64,000 nucleotides of DNA, from NCBI GenBank assembly GCA_017538895.1, contig JAFYHY010000097.1, positions 62,001 through 126,000 of the forward strand, read 5' to 3'. Within the stretch, counting starts at the first letter, position 1, and the number at the start of each line of letters is the position of its first letter. Shown piece after piece: positions 56,390 through 64,000 of this stretch. The stretch comes from Aeriscardovia sp. (GTDB lineage: Bacteria; Actinomycetota; Actinomycetes; Actinomycetales; Bifidobacteriaceae). The notes under the pieces are model-generated. The model did not search any database. It saw only the letters and a program-made list of their open reading frames with translations, and was not told the origin of the DNA. A program made the position numbers and the translations under genes.

Positions 56390-58204
56390 TTAGCTTTCGA
56401 GGAATTCTCCTAATTCAATCCATTCATTTTCGAGATCTTCGATTTGCTTATCAATTTGTTGGATGGTTGCATCGAGGTCAGAGAGTTGTTCATAATTATT
56501 CTCTGCTGCTTTTTGGGCCATTTCTTGTTCAACATCTTGTTTTTGTTCGTTGAGTTTTTTGATTTTCCTGTCGATAGCAGACACACGCTTTTGGGCATCA
56601 AATTTTTTGCGTTTTAATTCTTTTGAATCTTGCGCGCTCATTTCTTCTGTTTTCTCCACGGTATCTGACAAGTTATTCGTTGGTTGTTCAAGTAAATGAA
56701 GATACTCATCGATTCCGCCAGGAAGATGATGTATAGTCCCGTTCATGAGCGCGAATTGTTGATCAGTCACACGTTCTAGTAAGTAACGATCGTGTGAAAC
56801 AACGACAAGTGTTCCGGCCCAGTTATCTAAGACATCTTCCATTATTGCCAACATGTCTGTATCGAGATCATTGCCAGGCTCATCAAGAATTAAAACATTT
56901 GGTTCGCTAAGAAGAATCAGCATCAACTGCATTCGTCGTTTTTGTCCACCTGATAAATCACATACTGGTGTCATCATTTGTGCTGGGTCGAAACCTAGTT
57001 GTTCAAGCAAACCTGATGGTGAATAGTCTTTGTTTCCAATACGATATGTGGAGTGGTATCGGGTTAAAACTTCCGTGACTTTCGCGTCACCTAAGGCTTC
57101 AACTTCATCAAGACGCTGGGAAAGAATGGCATACTTTACTGTTTTGCCAATTTTGACATGACCTTCAGTTGGTGTGATGGTTCCGTCAATAAGCCCAAGA
57201 AGAGTTGATTTTCCTGCACCGTTCACACCAACAATACCGAAGCGATCCCCTGGTCCAATAATCCAATTAAGGTGATTAATCACTATTTTTGTTTGGTCTG
57301 TTTCCCCGATCTGATATGTCTTAACGACATCTTTAAGGGTGACAACATCTTTGCCAAGTCGTGCAGCTGCCATGGCTTTCAGTTCAAGTGAGTTACGTAC
57401 TGGTGGTACGTCTGCAATGAGGGCTTCTGCTTCTCGAACATGGAATTTTTGTTTTGTGGCGCGAGCGCGGGCTCCTCTTGTAAGCCATGCAAGTTCTTTG
57501 CGTGCAAGGTTGCGTCGTTTTTCTTCGGTAACTTGTGCTTGTCGGTCACGTTCAACACGTTGCATGATGTAGGCGGAGTATCCGCCTTCGAAAGGATCAA
57601 TTGTACTATTATGTACTTCCCACATGCGAGTGCAGACGTCGTCGAGGAACCAGCGGTCGTGGGTGACGACGAGGAGTGCGCCTGTTCCTTTTTGCCATCT
57701 GTTGTTGAGGTGGTTGGCAAGCCAGTGAATGGTTGCCATGTCGAGGTGGTTGGTTGGCTCGTCGAGTGCGATGATGTCCCAGTCGTGTAGGAGTAGTCGT
57801 GCGATGTCGGCGCGGCGGCGTTGTCCTCCGGAGAGTTCTTTGATTTTTGAGTCGAGTGATATGCCTGATAAGAGTGTGGTGACGATTTCTCGTGATTGGC
57901 TGTCAGATGCCCATTCGTGGTCTTCTTTGTTTTCTAGTGCTGCTTCTCGGATGGTTGCGTTGTCGTCGAGGTTGTCGCGTTGTCCGAGGATGCCCATGGT
58001 GAGTCCACCTCGTCGGATGACGCGTCCTGAGTCTGGTGTGATGATGCCTGCGAGGAGTTTGAGGAGTGTAGATTTACCGTCTCCGTTGCGACCGACAATG
58101 CCGATTCGGTCTCCTTCAGTGACGCCTTGGGTGACGTCGGTGAAGATAGTTTTTGTTGCATAGGATAGTGACAGGTGTTCGCATCCGAGGTCAAAAGTTG
58201 GCAT
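56390..58204 (-). CDS. uup: ABC-F ATPase, Uup-like
   Basis: A 604-residue protein with two ABC domains: Walker A GRNGDGKST and GVNGAGKST, signatures LSGGQRRR and LSGGQKRR, and Walker B followed by EPTNHLD and EPGNDLD. The last ~75 residues form a coiled coil (KRVSAIDRKIKKLNEQKQD) like the DNA-binding tail of Uup. Uup-type proteins act in ribosome function and repeat stability; the precise role is not shown. The half encoding the N-terminus uses many C-ending codons, the other half A/T-ending codons. Confidence 0.9.
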   Translation of the reverse strand: MPTFDLGCEHLSLSYATKTIFTDVTQGVTEGDRIGIVGRNGDGKSTLLKLLAGIITPDSGRVIRRGGLTMGILGQRDNLDDNATIREAALENKEDHEWASDSQSREIVTTLLSGISLDSKIKELSGGQRRRADIARLLLHDWDIIALDEPTNHLDMATIHWLANHLNNRWQKGTGALLVVTHDRWFLDDVCTRMWEVHNSTIDPFEGGYSAYIMQRVERDRQAQVTEEKRRNLARKELAWLTRGARARATKQKFHVREAEALIADVPPVRNSLELKAMAAARLGKDVVTLKDVVKTYQIGETDQTKIVINHLNWIIGPGDRFGIVGVNGAGKSTLLGLIDGTITPTEGHVKIGKTVKYAILSQRLDEVEALGDAKVTEVLTRYHSTYRIGNKDYSPSGLLEQLGFDPAQMMTPVCDLSGGQKRRMQLMLILLSEPNVLILDEPGNDLDTDMLAIMEDVLDNWAGTLVVVSHDRYLLERVTDQQFALMNGTIHHLPGGIDEYLHLLEQPTNNLSDTVEKTEEMSAQDSKELKRKKFDAQKRVSAIDRKIKKLNEQKQDVEQEMAQKAAENNYEQLSDLDATIQQIDKQIEDLENEWIELGEFLES

Positions 58205-58359
58205 AGAGTAATGTCACTCTTTCTAGTTTTGTAAGCTGATTCTTGTTTGTTTTATGTGTACATGTGTGAATCGCTGTTTTCTTATTCTTTTTCTTCATTC
58301 TTTTTATCGCATAGCATGAATATTCGGAGTAATTGTACTGTATCTGTCCGAAAGAGTTA

Positions 58360-58365
58360 TATTCT
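58360..58365 (+). promoter_or_regulatory. -10 box for a leaderless cysS mRNA
   Basis: TATTCT ends 7 nt before the ATG at 58373; there is no good Shine-Dalgarno site. Confidence 0.5.
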
Positions 58366-58372
58366 CGAAAGT

Positions 58373-59926
58373 ATGGAAAATATTGCACAGCATGTATCAG
58401 AGGATGTGTTATCGGAATTGCATCTTTATGATTCTGCGACACGTTCGAATAGTGTTTTTGTCCCTGTTGTTCCTCACGAAGTGAGTATTTATGTGTGTGG
58501 CGCAACTGTACAAAGTTCTCCTCATATTGGTCATATGCGAGCTGCAGTTGCGTTTGATATTCTTCGTCGTTGGTTAATGAAGCTTGGGTATAAGGTAACT
58601 TTTGTTCGTAATGTCACTGATATTGATGACAAGATTCTTAAAAAGGCTGCTGAAGCAGGTGAAGAATGGTGGGCTCGTGCGTATCGATATGAACGAGAGT
58701 TTACTGAAGCGTATGCGTCGCTTGGTGTTCTTCCTCCAACATATGAGCCTCGTGCTACTGGTCATATGATGGAGATGATTCAGTTAGTTCAACGTCTGAT
58801 TAATCGTGGTCATGCGTATATTGTTCCGAATAGTGATGGAACACCATCAGGAAATGTTTATTTTGATGTGGAGTCGTGGCCTGAGTATGGTTCATTAACA
58901 CATCAGCAAACTGGTACGTTACCTGCAGATAAGGATGAGCTGGTTGCTTCGCAGATGGGTCCTTCTGTTGATTCTTCTGTTGAGGATGAGGATTCTGCTC
59001 AGATCTCTGATAAAAAGAATCCTCGTGATTTTGCATTATGGAAGGCTGCTAAACCGTTTGAACCGTTGACTGCGAGTTGGGAGGCTCCTTTTGGTGCAGG
59101 ACGCCCGGGATGGCATTTGGAATGTTCTGCGATGAGTCATCGTTATTTAGGTGATGATTTTGATATTCATGGGGGCGGTTTAGATTTACGTTTCCCTCAT
59201 CATGAGAATGAAATAGCTCAATCACGTGCTGCAGGCTGGGGATTTGCTCACCGGTGGATGCATTCCGCTTGGGTAACTCAAAAGGGTGAAAAGATGAGTA
59301 AATCTCTTGGAAATGGTCTTTCTGTCGGCCAAATCCTTGAGAATCATTCTGCGTGGGTTGCTCGGTATGCATTAGCCAGTGTTCATTACCGTTCTATGTT
59401 GGAATGGAGTGACCAATCTTTAAATGAGGCGGAAGCAGCCTATGCTCGTTTATCTCATTTCTTAGAAGCAGCTGATCGTTCCTTAGATACACTGCTCACC
59501 TATGATGAGGTTCGTTCCACTACGGTTGATTATCTTCCAAGTGATTTTATTGCTGCGATGAATGATGATATTAATGTGTCTGGCGCCTTATCCATTATTT
59601 TCCAGAAGACTCGTGAAGGTAATACGCTTCTGACATCTGGTCACGCTGCAAATAAGGAAGATATTGCACGTCTTCGTCTTCAAGTCCATTCTATGCTCGA
59701 TGTCTTTGGTCTTGATCCATTAGACTCACAGTGGCAGCAAGTGTCTTCGAGTGATCAGAAATCTCTTGATGCACTCTCCTATCTGGTACAAGATCAGTTA
59801 GATCAACGTCAGGAAGCACGTTTACACCGTGATTTTGCAACAGCAGATCATATTCGTGAGGCATTAAGTACTGCTGGTATTGCAGTAAAAGATACAGCAG
59901 ATGGTTCTACCTGGAATTTGCGGTAG
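58373..59926 (+). CDS. cysS: Cysteinyl-tRNA synthetase
   Basis: A 517-residue class I synthetase from ATG 58373; the open frame extends upstream but without family sequence. SIYVCGATVQSSPHIGHMRA holds the zinc Cys and the HIGH motif. WHLECSAMS carries a further zinc Cys, IHGGGLDLRFPHHENE is present and GEKMSKSLGN is the KMSKS loop. An acidic insert (about residues 195-225, SSVEDEDSAQISDK) precedes the catalytic WK segment. It is divergent from uup. Confidence 0.97.
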   Translation: MENIAQHVSEDVLSELHLYDSATRSNSVFVPVVPHEVSIYVCGATVQSSPHIGHMRAAVAFDILRRWLMKLGYKVTFVRNVTDIDDKILKKAAEAGEEWWARAYRYEREFTEAYASLGVLPPTYEPRATGHMMEMIQLVQRLINRGHAYIVPNSDGTPSGNVYFDVESWPEYGSLTHQQTGTLPADKDELVASQMGPSVDSSVEDEDSAQISDKKNPRDFALWKAAKPFEPLTASWEAPFGAGRPGWHLECSAMSHRYLGDDFDIHGGGLDLRFPHHENEIAQSRAAGWGFAHRWMHSAWVTQKGEKMSKSLGNGLSVGQILENHSAWVARYALASVHYRSMLEWSDQSLNEAEAAYARLSHFLEAADRSLDTLLTYDEVRSTTVDYLPSDFIAAMNDDINVSGALSIIFQKTREGNTLLTSGHAANKEDIARLRLQVHSMLDVFGLDPLDSQWQQVSSSDQKSLDALSYLVQDQLDQRQEARLHRDFATADHIREALSTAGIAVKDTADGSTWNLR

Positions 59927-59940
59927 ATGAAAAATAAGCG

Positions 59941-59974
59941 TTGCCGTTTTCTCTCTGAGATGAGAAGGCGGCAA
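59941..59974 (+). terminator. Hairpin between cysS and ffh
   Basis: A 13-bp stem (TTGCCGTTTTCTC / GAGAAGGCGGCAA, two G-U pairs) with an 8-nt loop, 14 nt after cysS. No T-run follows, so termination may be weak or protein-dependent. Confidence 0.5.
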
Positions 59975-59983
59975 TGACTAGGA

Positions 59984-59989
59984 TAAACT
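59984..59989 (+). promoter_or_regulatory. -10 box for a leaderless ffh mRNA
   Basis: TAAACT ends 6 nt before the ATG at 59996 (TAGGAT at 59979 is an alternative). There is no clear Shine-Dalgarno site. Confidence 0.42.
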
Positions 59990-59995
59990 AAAAGC

Positions 59996-61606
59996 ATGTC
60001 TACAGCTTTTAGTTCTTTGACCGACAGACTATCGAATGCTTTTAAGCATCTTCGTACCAAGGGTAAACTGTCTGAAAATGATATTAACGATACTGTTCGT
60101 GAGATCCGTCGCGCATTGCTGGATGCGGATGTTGCGTTACCAGTTGTGCGTCAATTCTGCGCTCAAATTAAGGAACGTTGTTTAGGAACTGAGGTTTCTA
60201 AAGCGTTAAATCCAGCTCAACAAGTTATCAAAATTGTTGATGATGAGTTAACAACTATTCTTGGCGCTAATGTTGATAGGCCTTTAAACTTCTCAAAGAA
60301 ACCTCCAACAGTTATTATGCTGGTTGGTTTACAGGGTGCTGGAAAGACAACCTTGGCTGGAAAGCTTGGATACTGGTTCAAGGATTCTGGTCATACTCCG
60401 CTCCTTGTTGCTGCTGATTTGCAACGTCCAAATGCGGTAACACAGTTACAGATTATTGGTGAACGTGCTGGTGTTCCTGTTTTTGCTCCTGAAGCTGGTG
60501 TTACCAATGAGACCGGTGGTGCAGTTGCTCCATCTGAGACCACTGGCGATCCTGTTCAAGTTGCAAAAGATTCTATTACTTTTGCTCATCAAAAACTGTA
60601 TGACACAGTGATCATCGATACTGCTGGACGTTTGGGCGTTGACGAAGAATTGATGCAGCAGGCACGTGATATTCGTGATGCCGTTCATCCAGATGAGGTT
60701 CTGTTCGTTATTGATGCGATGATCGGTCAGGATGCTGTTCATACAGCTGAAGCTTTCAACGAAGGTGTTGGCTTCACTGGCGTTGTCTTATCAAAGCTTG
60801 ATGGTGATGCGCGTGGCGGTGCTGCTCTGTCTGTTGCTTCTGTTACTCATCAACCAATCTTATTTGCTTCGACTGGTGAAGGTTTGAAAGACTTTGAAGT
60901 CTTCCATCCAGATCGTATGGCAAGTCGAATTCTTGATATGGGTGATGTTCTGACTTTGATTGAACATGCTCAAAAGCAATTCGATGAGAAAGAAGCTATT
61001 GCAGCTGCTCAAAAAATCCATGATGGTAGTTTCGGTTTAGATGATTTCATTGCTGAGCTGGAACAAGTTCGTCAAATGGGTTCTATGAAGAAGTTGTTAA
61101 TGATGGTTCCTGGTATGGGACAGTATCGTAAACAGTTGGAGAATTTTGACGAGTCTAAGGTAGATCAGACTGAGGCCATTATTAAGTCTATGACTCCTGC
61201 AGAACGCCGTGATCCAAGTATTATTAATGGTTCTCGGCGTGCTCGTATTGCTCTTGGTTCTGGTGTAACTGTTGCTGATGTTAATGGTTTGATTACTCGT
61301 TTTAATCAGGCTGCAAAGATGATGAAACGTATGAGTAATAAGATGGGTCCAGTTGCGAATGGAATGGCCGGTTTTGGTGGTGGTTCTAAGGCAATACAGA
61401 AGAAAAAAGGCAAGAAGAAAAAAGGCAAATCTGGTAATCCAGCAAAGCGTGAAGCTGAAGAAAGAGCATTACGTGATCGTCTTTCTGGACAGTCTGCTCC
61501 AATGTCGTTTGGAAATCAAGATGTATCGCTTGATGATTTAAAGAACCAAATTAGCAATGGCCATCTTCCTGATCTTTCTAGCTTAAGTGGAATGCTTGGT
61601 CACTAA
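59996..61606 (+). CDS. ffh: Signal recognition particle protein (SRP54)
   Basis: A 536-residue GTPase that, with 4.5S RNA, delivers nascent membrane proteins to FtsY. The N domain is followed by the G domain with GLQGAGKTTLAGKLG, DTAGRLGVDEELM and SKLDGDARGGAAL. The Met-rich M domain has FIAELEQVRQMGSMKKLLMM and MTPAERRDPSIINGSRRARI. The C-terminus is Lys-rich (KKKGKKKKGK) and longer than usual. The EEP gene follows after 27 nt. Confidence 0.97.
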   Translation: MSTAFSSLTDRLSNAFKHLRTKGKLSENDINDTVREIRRALLDADVALPVVRQFCAQIKERCLGTEVSKALNPAQQVIKIVDDELTTILGANVDRPLNFSKKPPTVIMLVGLQGAGKTTLAGKLGYWFKDSGHTPLLVAADLQRPNAVTQLQIIGERAGVPVFAPEAGVTNETGGAVAPSETTGDPVQVAKDSITFAHQKLYDTVIIDTAGRLGVDEELMQQARDIRDAVHPDEVLFVIDAMIGQDAVHTAEAFNEGVGFTGVVLSKLDGDARGGAALSVASVTHQPILFASTGEGLKDFEVFHPDRMASRILDMGDVLTLIEHAQKQFDEKEAIAAAQKIHDGSFGLDDFIAELEQVRQMGSMKKLLMMVPGMGQYRKQLENFDESKVDQTEAIIKSMTPAERRDPSIINGSRRARIALGSGVTVADVNGLITRFNQAAKMMKRMSNKMGPVANGMAGFGGGSKAIQKKKGKKKKGKSGNPAKREAEERALRDRLSGQSAPMSFGNQDVSLDDLKNQISNGHLPDLSSLSGMLGH

Positions 61607-61636
61607 ATTTAATTGTGTTGAAAGGACGAACCTTTG

Positions 61637-62845
61637 ATGGTTTGGTTATGGATTCTTATTGCGTTTATTGGCTTATGGATGTTTTTACGGCATCTTCCAG
61701 CTGGTTTTGACGCGAAAAGACCAGTGGGAGAATTATTGGCATTAACTCCCTTGCTCATGATTCCGCTTGTTATTTTGACAATTTTATCTGCTGTTTTCTG
61801 CGCATGGGGGCCTTTTATTCTTGGTCTTCTTTTATTGGGCTATGAATTGTATTTTGTTCGTAGTTATTTCTTTGGGAAGAAGCCACAGTCCCGTCAACAA
61901 CAATTTGAGAAAGATAATGTTTCCTTGGATGAGCTTCTCAAGTCAAAGAATCCACTTGATCGGCTCATCTTTGAGAATGAGGAGCAGGATCAGAAAAAAA
62001 CTCCTAATGCGTTCTTAGAAAATACGCTTGGTACGGCACAGGTATCCGAAGAAGCTGATGAGCATTATGTTTATGATGAGGATCAGTATGTCACTGTGAT
62101 GACGTTGAATTGTCGTTATGGTCGCGCTGATGCGGATACGATTCGTGATTTGGTTCATGAGTATCATGTGGGTGTTCTTGCGCTTCAAGAGGTCACTGAT
62201 GATTTGAAAGAGGCGTTAATTAAGAATCGTTTGATTCTTGATCTGCCGTATTATACAGCGGGTGAACAGTCTGCTAATGATAATGGTGGTTTTAACATGA
62301 TCTGGACGCGTCAGTCTCCAGAAATATTAAAGAAATCAACGATTGATCTTGAGGCTGCTGCAGCACCAGGTGCTGTTATTAGTGTGGGTGAGCATCGTCT
62401 GTTAATTGCAAGTGTGCATCCTAAGTCTCCGCATCGTGGTGGTGCTTATTGGGGATATGGTATTACACATCTTTCTCAGTTCATCACGTATACCGGTGCT
62501 TCTGCTCCGAGTATTCCTTCCCATGCTCCTGCTGCTGTTGATCCTGTTCAGAAACAGCCGCCAGAGAATATAGCTGATAGTGCTATTGTCATGGGTGATT
62601 TGAATTCTAGTCTGGATCTTCCAAGTTTCCGTTCTGTTTTGGATGCTGGGTTTACTGATTCCTCATTGGAGATTCATTCTGGATTCCATTTGACGTTCCC
62701 AACCTCATGGCCTGCTGTACCGCGATTATTGGAGCTTGATCATGTTCTTCATACTGCTGGTTTGGAAGCAGTTGAGGTGCATTCTATTGTTGTTCCTGGA
62801 ACAGATCATGCTAGTTTGATCGCTGTTTTACGTGACAATTCGTGA
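61637..62845 (+). CDS. Membrane-anchored endonuclease/exonuclease/phosphatase (EEP) family protein
   Basis: A 402-residue protein using ATG 61637 (a TTG lies 3 nt earlier; AAAGGA precedes both). Three hydrophobic segments occupy the first ~85 residues. The EEP domain starts near residue 150: VMTLNCRYGRAD, LALQEVTDDL, VHPKSPHRGG, VMGDLNSSLDLPSF, ELDHVLHT and GTDHASLIAVL hold the metal- and phosphate-binding Asn, Glu, Asp and His. The substrate is unknown. It follows ffh and may share its transcript. Confidence 0.88.
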   Translation: MVWLWILIAFIGLWMFLRHLPAGFDAKRPVGELLALTPLLMIPLVILTILSAVFCAWGPFILGLLLLGYELYFVRSYFFGKKPQSRQQQFEKDNVSLDELLKSKNPLDRLIFENEEQDQKKTPNAFLENTLGTAQVSEEADEHYVYDEDQYVTVMTLNCRYGRADADTIRDLVHEYHVGVLALQEVTDDLKEALIKNRLILDLPYYTAGEQSANDNGGFNMIWTRQSPEILKKSTIDLEAAAAPGAVISVGEHRLLIASVHPKSPHRGGAYWGYGITHLSQFITYTGASAPSIPSHAPAAVDPVQKQPPENIADSAIVMGDLNSSLDLPSFRSVLDAGFTDSSLEIHSGFHLTFPTSWPAVPRLLELDHVLHTAGLEAVEVHSIVVPGTDHASLIAVLRDNS

Positions 62846-62860
62846 AATAGAATTTTGACT

Positions 62861-62889
62861 ATAACGCGTCCTATAATAGGACGCGTTAT
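62861..62889 (+). terminator. Perfect inverted repeat after the EEP gene
   Basis: ATAACGCGTCCTAT is followed by one A and its exact reverse complement, a 14-bp stem. No T-run follows on either side. Confidence 0.6.
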
Positions 62890-62952
62890 CCATATTGAGG
62901 GAGCCCTCAGAGCCCAAAATATGGGGAGCAAGCTGGGCAATGCCCATCCCCA
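62890..62952 (+). ncRNA. Structured leader upstream of rpsP
   Basis: Nested inverted repeats (CCATATT/AATATGG enclosing GAGGG/CCCTC, then TGGGGA/TCCCCA enclosing GGGCA/TGCCC) fill the untranslated region just before rpsP. The 3' stem ends 45 nt before the start. No known class is recognised; ribosomal-protein autoregulation is the simplest guess. Confidence 0.4.
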
Positions 62953-62997
62953 CATGGTACTTTGCACAGCAAAGATAAAATATGCAAGGAGACTCTT

Positions 62998-63417
62998 TTG
63001 TCTACTAGGATTCGTCTGAAGCGCATGGGTAAGATCCATTACGCTTATTATCGTGTTGTCGTTGTTGATTCTCACAAGAAGCGTGATGGTCGCGTTATTG
63101 AAGAAGTGGGAACATACAATCCAAACACCCAGCCATCCACAATCCAGGTCAAGTCTGATCGTGTTCAGTACTGGCTTGGCGTTGGTGCACAGCCATCTGA
63201 TCCAGTTCTGTCCCTTCTTAAGGTCACCGGTGATTGGCAGAAGTTCAAGGGCCTTCCAGGTGCTGAAGGTACTTTGAAGATGGTTGAGAACAACAAAAAT
63301 GCTGCTGAATCTGTTGCTAAGGTCGCTGATGAAGCTCAGAAGCTTAAGGCTGACAAGGCTGCAAAAGAAGAAGCTACAAAGAACGAAGCTGAATCTGCTG
63401 AAGAGAAAGCTGAGTGA
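62998..63417 (+). CDS. rpsP: 30S ribosomal protein S16
   Basis: A 139-residue S16 starting at TTG 62998, which has AAGGAGA just upstream and gives the family N-terminus [20 protein letters not shown]. An upstream in-frame ATG has no site. The core ends near residue 85 and is followed by an Ala/Lys/Glu-rich tail (~50 aa). A TTG start is unusual for a highly expressed ribosomal gene. khpA follows almost directly. Confidence 0.97.
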   Translation: MSTRIRLKRMGKIHYAYYRVVVVDSHKKRDGRVIEEVGTYNPNTQPSTIQVKSDRVQYWLGVGAQPSDPVLSLLKVTGDWQKFKGLPGAEGTLKMVENNKNAAESVAKVADEAQKLKADKAAKEEATKNEAESAEEKAE

Positions 63418-63422
63418 GAATT

Positions 63423-63656
63423 ATGCTCGCTGAAGCACTTGAACATCTTATTCGCATGATTGTTGATTTTCCTGAGGATGTATCAGTGAAGTCCTATGAC
63501 AATAGTCAAGGAGAATTACTTCGTGTTCGTGTGAACCCTGAAGATATTGGGCGTATTATCGGGCGGTCAGGACGGACTGCTAATGCGTTGAGAACAGTGA
63601 TTCAAGCTATCTCTGATCATCATGTTCGTGTCGATATTATGGATGTACGTCGATGA
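63423..63656 (+). CDS. khpA: KH-domain RNA-binding protein KhpA
   Basis: A 77-residue protein from ATG 63423 with GAGTGAG upstream; a GTG at 63414 that overlaps the rpsP stop is possible. The single KH domain shows VNPEDIGRIIGRSGRTANAL with the GRSG loop (GxxG). It binds RNA, in other bacteria as a KhpA/KhpB dimer affecting cell elongation. It lies between rpsP and rimM as is usual, overlapping rimM by ATGA. Confidence 0.95.
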   Translation: MLAEALEHLIRMIVDFPEDVSVKSYDNSQGELLRVRVNPEDIGRIIGRSGRTANALRTVIQAISDHHVRVDIMDVRR

Positions 63657-64000
63657 CAAGCGCTTCATTCCATGCTTCGGCAGACCCTCAGCAATTTCGA
63701 TTGCTGAGGGTCTGCCGTATAGGCAGAGCACAAGGATTAAAAGGTGAAGTCAACGTCCTAAGCTTCACTGATAATCCAGAGTTTCGTTATGCCCCAGGTT
63801 CTCAATTAGTAACTAATGAAGCAGAAAAACGTGAGTTTACCATTGTCTCTTCACGTCATTTTAAGCAACGATGGATTCTTCGATTCCGTGGTATTACTGA
63901 TCGTAATGCTGCAGAGTTGTTGAATGGCGTTGAATTGTTTGTTGAAGAACCATTAGATAACGCTGATGATGAGGATGATGGCATCTATTTTGATGATCTT
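63653..64000 (+). CDS. rimM: 16S rRNA processing protein RimM (3' end outside window)
   Basis: A partial 116-codon frame. ATG 63653 overlaps the khpA stop by 4 nt. LLRVCRIGRAQGLKGEVNVL is the RimM N-terminal signature, and the PRC-barrel part lies beyond the edge. RimM aids 30S head maturation around S19. The first ~16 residues precede the conserved domain and are encoded by an 18-bp hairpin, which is unusual. Confidence 0.93.
   Translation, partial: MTSASFHASADPQQFRLLRVCRIGRAQGLKGEVNVLSFTDNPEFRYAPGSQLVTNEAEKREFTIVSSRHFKQRWILRFRGITDRNAAELLNGVELFVEEPLDNADDEDDGIYFDDL
63678..63717 (+). repeat. 18-bp perfect hairpin with TTCG loop inside rimM
   Basis: CGGCAGACCCTCAGCAAT is followed by TTCG and its exact complement. 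It spans codons 9-22 of rimM and has no T-run after it. It may control rimM translation or mark an RNA cleavage or termination site within the operon. Confidence 0.8.

Noticed and set aside
58247-58372. N-terminal extension of cysS by 42 codons
   Set aside because: It has no cysS similarity and lies upstream of a good -10 box adjacent to ATG 58373.
4698-62889. Many short inverted repeats as a dispersed repeat family or CRISPR
   Set aside because: Their sequences differ, they sit just after genes and have short loops; they are individual terminators, and no regularly spaced direct repeats occur.
63701-63703. TTG as the true rimM start, placing the hairpin in a leader
   Set aside because: It has no Shine-Dalgarno site, whereas ATG 63653 has the usual ATGA overlap with khpA; not fully excluded.

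Overview
The window looks like a chromosomal segment from a low-GC member of the Bifidobacteriaceae (Gardnerella, Alloscardovia or a related Bifidobacterium-like lineage). Three things point to actinobacteria: DUF3180 after a FolB-FolK fusion, a DUF3039 protein, and the block DivIVA-like / YceD / rpmF / rnc. Two others fit bifidobacteria: a family of PepC-type cysteine aminopeptidases, and GTG/TTG starts combined with genes that appear leaderless. I see no prophage, insertion sequence, CRISPR array or plasmid gene. The assignment rests on gene content and order, because no search was possible.

Layout. 1-4.7 kb (minus): a large helicase-like protein with decayed ATPase motifs, cut by the window edge, and its FHA-domain partner. 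4.8-6.0 kb: rplJ-rplL with a leader and attenuator. 6.0-9.4 kb: operon pepC-mtnN-glyA. 9.5-12.6 kb: a DivIVA-like coiled-coil protein, a pyroglutamyl-peptidase-like protein that has lost its catalytic residues, and a YfiH protein. 12.6-23.4 kb: two paralogous modules, each an APC amino-acid exchanger followed by a PepC peptidase. They are separated by pnp, rpsO and a small membrane protein. 23.7-26.5 kb: a sortase C/LPXTG pilin pair. 26.7-32.3 kb: tRNA-Glu, two tandem MFS transporters, tRNA-Gly, the M13 peptidase PepO and tRNA-Met. 32.4-35.2 kb: ettA and a TesB thioesterase. 35.3-47.1 kb (minus): one long tightly packed run, AI-2E-type protein, glycosyltransferase, PBP4, tilS, hpt, ftsH, folE, folP, folB-folK, DUF3180 and an unknown protein. 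47.2-56.3 kb: glycosyltransferase, galE, rph-rdgB, a Pr6Pr-like membrane protein, pncB, DUF3039, then DivIVA-like-yceD-rpmF-rnc. 56.4-64 kb: uup, cysS, ffh, an EEP-family protein, rpsP, khpA and the start of rimM.

How it fits together. Much of 6-32 kb concerns peptide and amino-acid use: three PepC enzymes, PepO, two amino-acid exchangers and enzymes of one-carbon and methyl recycling. The remainder is translation and housekeeping, folate synthesis, and envelope or surface assembly.

The most interesting signals are: (i) the duplicated exchanger/PepC modules and an operator-like motif shared by their upstream regions; (ii) two proteins that keep a family fold but have lost the catalytic motifs (helicase-like and Pcp-like); (iii) seven genes with a -10 hexamer 6-7 nt before the start codon, suggesting leaderless mRNAs; (iv) an 18-bp perfect hairpin inside the start of rimM.
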